Shown piece after piece: positions 7,954 through 15,170 of a stretch of DNA of 38,705 bases. Source of the stretch: Treponema sp. UBA4232 (lineage in GTDB: Bacteria > Spirochaetota > Spirochaetia > Treponematales > Treponemataceae); the NCBI GenBank assembly GCA_002396325.1, contig DGXM01000093.1, positions 1-38,705 of the forward strand. Direction: 5' to 3'. How positions within the stretch are numbered: the stretch's first letter is position 1; every line of letters begins with the position of its first letter. The position numbers and the translations under genes were made by a program. A model generated the notes under the pieces. That model saw only the letters and a list, made by a program, of their open reading frames with translations. It ran no database searches and was not told the origin of the DNA.

Positions 7954-9873
7954 ATGAGCCGAGCACTTTGTTTTCATCTGGATTTGAATGTCTCAGACAT
8001 TTTGAGCCGTGGAGCCCTGGATCATATGTATCAGCAGGGGCTTAAACCCGTGCTTTCATTTCTGTTTTCGCATCCAAAATTTCCCTTGGCACTTTCCATT
8101 CCCGGAACTGCGGTTGAGTATTTGGCGAATGGATATCCCGAAGCCATAGATGTGCTGCGTGAACTTGTTGCCAGAAACCAGATTGAAATTGAAGGCGGAG
8201 GATATTACCTTCCGATTCTTCCTATGCAGCTTCCCGTGGACCGCAGCGGACAGATTGAAAAACTGACGGCCTGTGTGAGGGAGAATTTCGGAAAAAGACC
8301 CCGTGGACTTTCTCTCTTCGGCAGCATTTGGGACCCTTCGCTTACGATAACATTCCAGGCTTGCGGAATAGAATATGTGCTTCTTGATGAGTCACTCATC
8401 CCCGGAAGAATTCAGAGATTTTGTCCGGTCATTTGTTCAGAGCAGGGAAAAAATGTGAAAATTCTTCCTGTCTGTGAGGATTTGGTTCCTGCAAAAAAGG
8501 AGTCTTTCCAGGAATGGGTTTCCCGTCTGCAGCAGGCATTTTCTTCGGACGATATTGCAAACAGAATTGTTTGTATTTCAGTTACAGGTGAAGATTTTTA
8601 CTCGCTCATCTCCAGAGGATTTTTCGACTCTTTTGAAATTCCTGAATTCGAGTTGACACTTCCAAGTCTCTTTTTCAAAACTCCGAGACGTCTGCAGAAT
8701 GTCTATCTTCCAGCCGGAATGAAGCCCTGCATTTCACGTTGGACTGAATCTCCATATGTGGATAATCCCGGCAAATCAACCTATACCGTGTATGATTTTT
8801 TCAACAGCTATCCGCAGAACAGGAAACTCTACGAAAGAATGATGTATGTTTCCATGCTTATAAGCCAGTGCCATGGCGGCGACAAAATGAGGAAAAAAGC
8901 GGCTCAGGAAAAATTGTGGGAGGCACAGTGCGCATACCATTTCATTTCCCTTCCGTCAGGGCTTCCGGCGGTTGTGCAGAAAAGACAGATGGCATACCGT
9001 CATTTGAGCGAGGCTGAGCATTACATACGCGAAAGCAAAGAGTTTATTGAAACCGTAACTTCCTACGACTACGACAACAATGGTCTGAATGAATACATCT
9101 GCCAGATGGAGCATTTCAATGCCGTGATTTCTCCGGTGGGCGGTCAGGTTGTTTCTCTGAACATCATTCCGTCGGGTGGAAATTATGCAGCTGGACTTTC
9201 CCGCATAAAAAAATTTGATGGTCAGGACGACACTTACACACGAGGTTTGTTTTCGGAGCATCTCATAGAAAAGGAAATGCGGAATGATTTTTTTAACGGT
9301 GGTTCAGGGACAAATCTTTTTTCCAACATCACTTTCTGCGAAAAAAAATTCGATGCCAAGAGAAAAGAAATACAGATGGAGGGGCAGGGTGTCTTCTCTT
9401 CTCTGAATCTTCCGGTTCTTTTGAAAAAAAACATAATTGTTTCCTCGAACGGATTCATCGTGCAGTACATTTTGAAAAATGAAAGTCCTTTTCCGCTGCA
9501 GGGAATTTTTGCGATTGAAATGAATCTTGCGGAAACACAGCCGCGTCAGGAAAACAGTCAGTATTCGCTTGAATTGGTTCAGGACGGAAACCGTGTACCT
9601 CTGGATGAAAAGAAACTTACACTTGAAAAAGGAGCCTCCCTTCTTCAGCTTGCGGACAAATCCGGCAAAGTTGTGTTCCTGTTTGAGCCGAATGAAGAAT
9701 CAGGATTCTACACAGAAATAATTCCTTTCTCGCGTCCTGTGTCAGAGTCTGAAATCGAAGTTGTGACAAAATCCCGCACCGTGAGATTTTTCTGGAATGT
9801 TGATTTGGCGGCCGACCGGGCAATGGAAAAAACAATCAGCTGCACAATAATGCCCTCCCATCGCAAGTTGTAG
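7954..9873 (+). CDS. GH57-fold 4-alpha-glucanotransferase/amylase-like protein, catalytic residues missing
   Basis: A 639-residue protein matching GH57 alpha-glucan-active enzymes with the extra C-terminal beta domains (DUF1925/DUF1926 type). Landmarks include PGTAVEYLANGYPEAID (about 50-66), QIEIEGGGYYLPILPMQLPVDRSGQI (about 76-101 in pieces) and ACGIEYVLLDE (about 136-146). The nucleophile strand, normally LTERVW, reads LFGSIW with Gly123 in place of the glutamate. The acid/base stretch, normally HDDGEKFG, reads SVTGEDF (about 209-215) with no aspartate at the matching place. The N-terminal HNHQP motif reads HLDLN. It is thus probably not an active glycosidase; glycan binding or scaffolding is possible. 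It starts 4 bases after rnfA with only a weak G-rich upstream site. Confidence 0.8.
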   Translation: MSRALCFHLDLNVSDILSRGALDHMYQQGLKPVLSFLFSHPKFPLALSIPGTAVEYLANGYPEAIDVLRELVARNQIEIEGGGYYLPILPMQLPVDRSGQIEKLTACVRENFGKRPRGLSLFGSIWDPSLTITFQACGIEYVLLDESLIPGRIQRFCPVICSEQGKNVKILPVCEDLVPAKKESFQEWVSRLQQAFSSDDIANRIVCISVTGEDFYSLISRGFFDSFEIPEFELTLPSLFFKTPRRLQNVYLPAGMKPCISRWTESPYVDNPGKSTYTVYDFFNSYPQNRKLYERMMYVSMLISQCHGGDKMRKKAAQEKLWEAQCAYHFISLPSGLPAVVQKRQMAYRHLSEAEHYIRESKEFIETVTSYDYDNNGLNEYICQMEHFNAVISPVGGQVVSLNIIPSGGNYAAGLSRIKKFDGQDDTYTRGLFSEHLIEKEMRNDFFNGGSGTNLFSNITFCEKKFDAKRKEIQMEGQGVFSSLNLPVLLKKNIIVSSNGFIVQYILKNESPFPLQGIFAIEMNLAETQPRQENSQYSLELVQDGNRVPLDEKKLTLEKGASLLQLADKSGKVVFLFEPNEESGFYTEIIPFSRPVSESEIEVVTKSRTVRFFWNVDLAADRAMEKTISCTIMPSHRKL

Positions 9874-9881
9874 CAAAGACA

Positions 9882-9910
9882 TTGACGAGAAACTTTTAAT
9901 CTTCTATAAT
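9882..9910 (+). promoter_or_regulatory. metG promoter, -10 box 8 bases from ATG
   Basis: TTGACG (9882-9887), 17-base spacer, TATAAT (9905-9910), then eight bases and the ATG at 9919. This is the best-matching promoter of the window. The predicted transcription start falls within one or two bases of the start codon and there is no Shine-Dalgarno site. Confidence 0.65.
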
Positions 9911-9918
9911 ATGCAGTT

Positions 9919-12243
9919 ATGAATAGAAGACTTATTACCTCAGCATTACCTTATGTGAACAATATTCCGCACCTTGGAAACCTCATTCAGGTTCTGAGTG
10001 CCGATGTTTTTGCCCGCTTCTGCCGGAGCCGCGGCTATGAAACCCTTTATATCTGCGGCACAGATGAATATGGAACTGCAACCGAAACACGCGCTCTTGA
10101 AGAAGGAAAGACTTCCCGCGAACTCTGCGATTATTACTACAAACAGCACGATGAAATCTACAAATGGTTCGACATTGCCTTCGATAAATTCGGACGCACA
10201 TCAAACCAAGAGTGTACTGAAATTACCCAGGGCATTTACAAAGACCTTGAGAAAAACGGATACATCACCGAGCACATAAACAAGCAGCCTTTCTGTCCAA
10301 AGTGCCAGCGTTATCTTGCAGACCGTTTCGTCCGCGGAGTCTGTCCGAAATGCGGTTACGACGATGCCCGTGGTGACCAGTGTGAAAAGTGCGGAGCTCT
10401 GCTTGACCCGGTGGAACTCCAGTCGCCGCGTTGTTCCACCTGCGGTGCAACTCCTGAAATCCGCGACACAAAACATCTTTACATAAATCTTCCGGCCATT
10501 TCCGACAAACTTGATGCCTGGATGAGCAAGGCAAGCAAAGACGGCCAGTGGTCGGAAAACGCAATCAAAATCACAAAGGCATGGATCCGCGACGGTCTGA
10601 ACGAAAGAGCAATCACCCGCGACTTGAAGTGGGGAATCCCTGTTCCGCGCGAAGGGTATGAAAACAAAGTCTTCTATGTCTGGTTCAACGCTCCCATCGG
10701 ATACATTTCAATCACAAAGCAGCTTGAAAATGAACTCAAGGCCGCCGGAAAGCCCTCTTTCGATTACAAGAGCTGGTGGCTTCCTGAAGAAAGTGAAGAG
10801 GCAAAAGGAAAGCCTCCTGTGGATTTGTTCCAGTTCATCGGAAAAGACAATATTCCGTTTCATACGGTTGTGTTCCCCTGCAGTCAGCTTGGAAGCGGTC
10901 ACAACTGGACCAAGCTCTACCATATGTCGTCAACCGAATACCTGAATTACGAAGACGGAAAATTCTCAAAGAGCAAGGGAGTCGGTGTGTTCGGTTCCGA
11001 TGCAAAGGAAAGCGGAATCAAGGCAGATGCATGGAGATTCTACATTTTCTACAACAGACCGGAAAAGCAGGACTATCAGTTCACTTGGAAGGAATTCCGC
11101 GAAAAGTACAACGGTGAGCTCATCGGAAATCTGGGAAACCTCGTGAACCGCACATTGCTTTTTGTAAACAAATATTACGAGGGAAAAATCCCTGACGCTC
11201 CTGTTGATGAAGAGATGTGGAAGCAGATCCGTGAGCATGAGAAAAAGATGACGGACCTTCTTGAATGGGCAGAACTCAAGGACGCATTCCATGAAGTGTT
11301 TGCAATAAGCGACATCGGAAACAAGGCATTCCAGGATGGCGAACCGTGGAAGACACGCACGACGGATCCTGAAGCCGCCGCAAAGCTCATCCACAATCTC
11401 TGCTATATGATAAAGGATCTGATGATTATGGCTCATCCTTATCTTCCGCAGTTCAGCGAGACAATCCTTGGATATCTCGGAAAGAAAATCTCTGAACCGA
11501 AATTGAACGAGGCAGCTGTCGAAGGCGGACTCAATTGGAGCGATCTTGGAAATACCGAGGGACTTTCAACAGTTGGCGAAACAGCCATTTATTTCACTCC
11601 TCTTGATCAGAAGACGGCAGATGCATTCCGTGAAAAGTATGCGGGAAGTCAGAAGGACAGAAAGTCTTCCGCAGACGGAAAGAACGAAAAGAATGTGAAA
11701 AAGGCAAAGAAAGATGTAAAGAAAATCGAACTTGCAGCAGATCAGGCGGCTTTTTACAACGAAAAGATTGACCTCAGGGTTGCCGTTATTACGAAAGTCG
11801 AAAACAATCCCGAGGGTGAAAAACTTTACATTGAAACTTTGGACGACGGAAGCGGAACACCTAGAATCATTCAGAGCGGACTCCGTGATTATCTTAAGCC
11901 TGAAGACCTTCTTGGAAAGCACATCATTCTTGCCGCAAACCTTGCACCACGCAAAATGAGGGGAATTGAAAGCCATGGAATGCTCCTTGCGGCCGACTAC
12001 AAAAATGCAGAAGGCAGGGATTGTGTGGAAGTGCTTGAGGCTCCGTGGGCAAAGGCCGGAACTCCTGTTATTCTTGAAGGTGCGGACCCGGCTGTAAAAA
12101 AGCCTGAGGAAATCTCCGCCGACGAATTCTTCAAGGTGCAGGTGAATGTGGTTTCCAAGAGTGTGCAGATCAGCGGAAAGAAATTGCTTGTTGACTCAAA
12201 GGAAATAAACACTTCCTTTACCGAAAACGGAGAGGTTCATTAA
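9919..12243 (+). CDS. metG: Methionyl-tRNA synthetase with C-terminal tRNA-binding domain
   Basis: Charges tRNA-Met with methionine in the cytosol. The class I signatures are present: PHLGN (HIGH equivalent) near residue 16 and KFSKSKG (KMSKS equivalent) near 348. The insert between carries the zinc knuckles CPKC...CPKC and CEKC...CSTC (about 125-170), as in the E. coli-like form with two knuckles. An anticodon-binding helical domain follows, then a lysine-rich linker (about 575-610) and an EMAP/Arc1-type tRNA-binding domain (about 611-720). Beyond this is a further 55-residue tail. Length 774 is long for the family because of linker and tail. It heads a small operon with the femAB-type gene and deoC. 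Confidence 0.97.
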   Translation: MNRRLITSALPYVNNIPHLGNLIQVLSADVFARFCRSRGYETLYICGTDEYGTATETRALEEGKTSRELCDYYYKQHDEIYKWFDIAFDKFGRTSNQECTEITQGIYKDLEKNGYITEHINKQPFCPKCQRYLADRFVRGVCPKCGYDDARGDQCEKCGALLDPVELQSPRCSTCGATPEIRDTKHLYINLPAISDKLDAWMSKASKDGQWSENAIKITKAWIRDGLNERAITRDLKWGIPVPREGYENKVFYVWFNAPIGYISITKQLENELKAAGKPSFDYKSWWLPEESEEAKGKPPVDLFQFIGKDNIPFHTVVFPCSQLGSGHNWTKLYHMSSTEYLNYEDGKFSKSKGVGVFGSDAKESGIKADAWRFYIFYNRPEKQDYQFTWKEFREKYNGELIGNLGNLVNRTLLFVNKYYEGKIPDAPVDEEMWKQIREHEKKMTDLLEWAELKDAFHEVFAISDIGNKAFQDGEPWKTRTTDPEAAAKLIHNLCYMIKDLMIMAHPYLPQFSETILGYLGKKISEPKLNEAAVEGGLNWSDLGNTEGLSTVGETAIYFTPLDQKTADAFREKYAGSQKDRKSSADGKNEKNVKKAKKDVKKIELAADQAAFYNEKIDLRVAVITKVENNPEGEKLYIETLDDGSGTPRIIQSGLRDYLKPEDLLGKHIILAANLAPRKMRGIESHGMLLAADYKNAEGRDCVEVLEAPWAKAGTPVILEGADPAVKKPEEISADEFFKVQVNVVSKSVQISGKKLLVDSKEINTSFTENGEVH

Positions 12244-13353
12244 TTGACATCGCTTCGATTTTTGCAGACTCCGTTCTGGGCAGAGTTCAAGGAAAACCAC
12301 GGATGGAAAGCTCTTTATTTTTCACTTGACGCAAACAATAAGCTTTCCAAACTGGATTCCTACGGAACATCGAACAATTCAGATAATTCTCTCACTGTGC
12401 TGATTCGATGCATAAAGGGATTTTCACTTGCATATATTCCGATGGCTCCTGAATTTAAAGGAAGAACTGACCCTTCACTTCCTGTAAGCGGAGATGAGAG
12501 AAATGCTTATCTTGAAAAACTTTTTTCTCTTGCCGAAAACCTGAAACCTTTTCTTCCTAAAAGAACTCTGTTTATCCGTTTTGACCCTCCCGTTGATTTC
12601 ACCGGCATTGAATACAGGAGTTCTTTTGCTCATGATCCGGTGCCGAAAAATCTCCATATAAAAAAGAGCCATGTTGACGTTCAGCCTCCGGACACGGTTC
12701 TTCTTTCGCTTGAAAAATCCGAGGAAGAAATTCTTTCGGAAATGAAAAGCAAGTGGAGATACAATATCCGTCTGGCAGGAAAAAAAGGAGTTGAAGTTTC
12801 CCGGCATTATGCAACGGATGCTGATTTTGAAGATGCATTCGAAGCTTTCTACAATCTTTTCGAACAGACATCAAAAAGAGACGGCGTGAGTTTTCACGGA
12901 AAGGCGTACTATAAGGACCTGCTTGAACGGGGCATTCCTTCAGAAGATGAATCGAAACCGAAGATTACACTCTATCTTGCAAAGCATGAAAACGACTGTC
13001 TTGCCGGGATAATCACTTTGTTCTGCGAAAGGGAAGCGGTGTATCTTTACGGTGCAAGCGGAAACATCAAGAGAAATCTTATGCCAGCATATCTTCTTCA
13101 GTGGACGGCGATTCAGGACGCAAAAAAAGAAGGATGCCCGGTGTACGATTTTTACGGATGTCCTCCGACTGATGACGAAAACCACCCGATGCACGGACTC
13201 TTTTTGTTCAAGACAGGCTTCGGTGGAAAGCTGATTCACAGACCCGGAAGTTTCGATATTCCGACCTCGGCTCTCTACGGATTTTACGATGCTGCGGAAA
13301 AACTCAGGGCCTGGTGGCATAGGAAGGCACTTAAAAAACTCGGCGGCCATTGA
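12244..13353 (+). CDS. FemAB-family aminoacyltransferase (peptidoglycan bridge type)
   Basis: Resembles FemX/FemA-type GNAT enzymes that move amino acids from aminoacyl-tRNA to lipid II or lipid-linked peptides. Seen are FLQTPFWAEFKENHGW at the N-terminus, SKWRYNIRLAGKKGVEV near 175 (family RRxIRxAxKxGxxV motif), and DFYGCPP with the loop before LFLFKTGFGG near 303-325, characteristic of the second GNAT fold. The start is TTG at 12244, directly after the metG stop, with GGAGAGG about 8 bases upstream. Treponemal peptidoglycan is ornithine-containing and the acceptor here is unknown. Being next to metG is suggestive of aminoacyl-tRNA use but is not proof. Confidence 0.82.
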   Translation: MTSLRFLQTPFWAEFKENHGWKALYFSLDANNKLSKLDSYGTSNNSDNSLTVLIRCIKGFSLAYIPMAPEFKGRTDPSLPVSGDERNAYLEKLFSLAENLKPFLPKRTLFIRFDPPVDFTGIEYRSSFAHDPVPKNLHIKKSHVDVQPPDTVLLSLEKSEEEILSEMKSKWRYNIRLAGKKGVEVSRHYATDADFEDAFEAFYNLFEQTSKRDGVSFHGKAYYKDLLERGIPSEDESKPKITLYLAKHENDCLAGIITLFCEREAVYLYGASGNIKRNLMPAYLLQWTAIQDAKKEGCPVYDFYGCPPTDDENHPMHGLFLFKTGFGGKLIHRPGSFDIPTSALYGFYDAAEKLRAWWHRKALKKLGGH

Positions 13354-13380
13354 TTTTAGAGACAACTTTGGGAGATTCAA

Positions 13381-14076
13381 ATGACAAGAAATGAAATGGC
13401 AGGGATGATTGATCAGACGAATCTTTCTCCGTGCTCCACAAAAGAAAAGATTGAGTCTTTTTTGAACGAGGCATTGAAGTACAATTTTGCTTCTGTCTGC
13501 ATAAATCCTGTATGGGTTCCGCTTGCATCTTCTGTGATGAAGGGGCGTGAAACCAAGGTCTGCACGGTGATAGATTTTCCGCTCGGAGCGGGAAGTACAG
13601 ACTCAAAGAAAATGCAGGCAAGAGATGTAATCTCGAAAGGTGCTGATGAGCTTGATTATGTTGTGGATCTTTCTCTTGTAAAGGCTCACGGATGGCAGGA
13701 ACTTTCTTCTTCTCTCTGCGATATTTCACAAGATGCAAAAAACTTTGCTCAAGAAAAATCCCTGCTTTTAAAGCTGATTATTGAAACCTGTTTTCTTGAG
13801 GATGATGAGATAAAAGAAACCTGTCTCTGTGCAAAAGACGCCGGTTTTGATTTTGTAAAGACTTCGACAGGTTTTGCAATTCTCAAAAACGGATCTGCGA
13901 ATGGAGCCACGGTTCACGCGGTGTCTCTTATGCGGAAGACAGTAGGTGACAAAATGGGAGTGAAGGCAAGCGGAGGAATACACACAACGGAAGAGGCACT
14001 TGCTCTTGTGGATGCAGGCGCAAACCGTATAGGTGCATCCAGCGGAATTGCGATTGTGGAAGGTCTTTCAGAGTGA
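13381..14076 (+). CDS. deoC: Deoxyribose-phosphate aldolase
   Basis: Splits 2-deoxyribose 5-phosphate into acetaldehyde and glyceraldehyde 3-phosphate, the last step of deoxynucleoside catabolism. At 231 residues it has the normal length. Motifs are IDQTNLSPCSTKEKIE at the N-terminus, VCTVIDFPLGAG near 60, ELDYVVDL near 91 (catalytic aspartate region), KLIIETCFL near 137 and FVKTSTGFA near 160, where the lysine forms the Schiff base. KASGGI near 200 completes the phosphate site. GGGAG precedes the ATG. It is the last gene of the metG operon; no other deoxynucleoside genes are nearby, and the next gene is convergent, 13 bases away. Confidence 0.95.
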   Translation: MTRNEMAGMIDQTNLSPCSTKEKIESFLNEALKYNFASVCINPVWVPLASSVMKGRETKVCTVIDFPLGAGSTDSKKMQARDVISKGADELDYVVDLSLVKAHGWQELSSSLCDISQDAKNFAQEKSLLLKLIIETCFLEDDEIKETCLCAKDAGFDFVKTSTGFAILKNGSANGATVHAVSLMRKTVGDKMGVKASGGIHTTEEALALVDAGANRIGASSGIAIVEGLSE

Positions 14077-14089
14077 AAATGGAACAGAC

Positions 14090-15055
14090 TCAGACTGTCT
14101 GCCATTCATAAGCGGCTTCTGTTGCCCGCCATAACATCCTGTTTGAATCCATCCTGAATGAAACAAGCCCTCTGTCGTAAAGACTTGAAAGGTAGGATTT
14201 TATAGTGCTTCCGATGAGTACGAATTGTCCCAGTTTCATTTCAAGACCTGCGTAGTCTGCCACAGCTTCGACAACTTCTTCGTGGGTGAGTTCGGCTTTT
14301 TTCAGCACATTGAGAATCAGGGTTTCTGTTTCAAGGGTCACGATTATGTTCATTTCGGCAACAGCCTGGATTGTGTCGCCTTCCATGCAGTCGCCGTGGC
14401 TTGGAATGTAAAAATCAGCGGGTATGGATTCGATTTTTTTTATTGAATCGCGGAATCGAAGCGGATCTATCATAAACGGAATCCAGTATTTTTTGAGCAT
14501 CCTGATGCCGAAACAAGAATCTCCAAGGAAAAAAGAGGATTTTCCGTCCCTGCCGTCGTGCACAAGATATCCCAACTGTTCGAAGTAGTGGCCGGAAAGT
14601 GAGAAACATTCTATGGTAATTCCGTCTTCGATTTCGATAGTCTCTTCTTTGAGTATGCGTGTGGCGGAACTGCCTTCCTGAAGGGAAAAACTGAGTCCGG
14701 AAAGTTCCTTGAAAGGTGCGGCTCCGTAATAGAGTACAATCATGCTTTCCGGAAAATCCATCACACGGCTTTCTTTGAAAGATGCCCAGATTTCACAATC
14801 TTCTGTTTCCCGGATTATCTCCGCATTGCCTCCAGTGTGGTCTGAATGAGCGTGAGTATTCAATATGACGCTTAATTTTTTTTCGGGGAACAAATCTTTT
14901 ACGGCTTTACAAATTTCATTTCCGTCTTCTGTGCAGGTTCCGGAATCTATGATATAAACTTTTTTTTCCGTTGCAATGACACCGATATTGGTTGTATGCG
15001 GAAAAAAGCCCACGTGGCCGGAGAGTTTTATGAAATGTTCTTTGTCTATCGGCAT
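14090..15055 (-). CDS. Metallo-beta-lactamase-fold hydrolase
   Basis: A 321-residue MBL-superfamily protein. The metal-binding motif HAHSDH is at residues 68-73 (His68, His70, Asp72, His73). Further on are GHYFEQLGYLVHDG (with the third-strand histidine) and a LGDSCFG aspartate motif, then SHGD near 225. The C-terminal 90 residues form a winged-helix-like helical region (HEEVVEAVADYAG). Substrate is unknown. The start chosen is ATG at 15055, which has CGGAG upstream; the frame stays open to 15118, but that extension is translated from a palindromic repeat. It is downstream of greA on the same strand. Confidence 0.85.
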   Translation of the reverse strand: MPIDKEHFIKLSGHVGFFPHTTNIGVIATEKKVYIIDSGTCTEDGNEICKAVKDLFPEKKLSVILNTHAHSDHTGGNAEIIRETEDCEIWASFKESRVMDFPESMIVLYYGAAPFKELSGLSFSLQEGSSATRILKEETIEIEDGITIECFSLSGHYFEQLGYLVHDGRDGKSSFFLGDSCFGIRMLKKYWIPFMIDPLRFRDSIKKIESIPADFYIPSHGDCMEGDTIQAVAEMNIIVTLETETLILNVLKKAELTHEEVVEAVADYAGLEMKLGQFVLIGSTIKSYLSSLYDRGLVSFRMDSNRMLWRATEAAYEWQTV

Positions 15056-15084
15056 TATTGTACTCCGGATTTCAGGGAAAAAAC

Positions 15085-15161
15085 AGGGCTGTCCAATAAG
15101 CTCGTTGCATGGCGTCATTCCGAAGCAAGTTCAGCATGACGATTCTTTTTAGACAGCCCCA
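15085..15161. repeat. MITE-like palindromic element
   Basis: About 77 bases with matching ends: CAGGGCTGTCC at 15084-15094 and AGACAGCCCC at 15151-15160 are inverted copies. Inside is a second inverted repeat, CGTCAT (15113-15118) and ATGACG (15136-15141), around a GAAGCAAGTTCAGC core. GGGCTGTC ends plus an inner GTCATGCTGAACTTG-type sequence are typical of small dispersed palindromes. It lies between the greA stop and the hydrolase start and could fold in RNA. No other copy is visible in this window, so mobility is an inference. Confidence 0.55.
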
Positions 15162-15170
15162 TTGTTGATT

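Noticed and set aside
7954..9873. Active alpha-amylase or glucanotransferase annotation
   Set aside because: Both catalytic acids are missing by motif comparison, so only the fold is claimed.
14074..14110. Hairpin CAGAC...GTCTG between convergent deoC and the hydrolase gene
   Set aside because: Only five pairs and no T-run on either strand, so not called a terminator.
15056..15118. N-terminal extension of the metallo-beta-lactamase protein
   Set aside because: The extra 21 codons are mostly the palindromic element and flank; a good ribosome site precedes the ATG at 15055.
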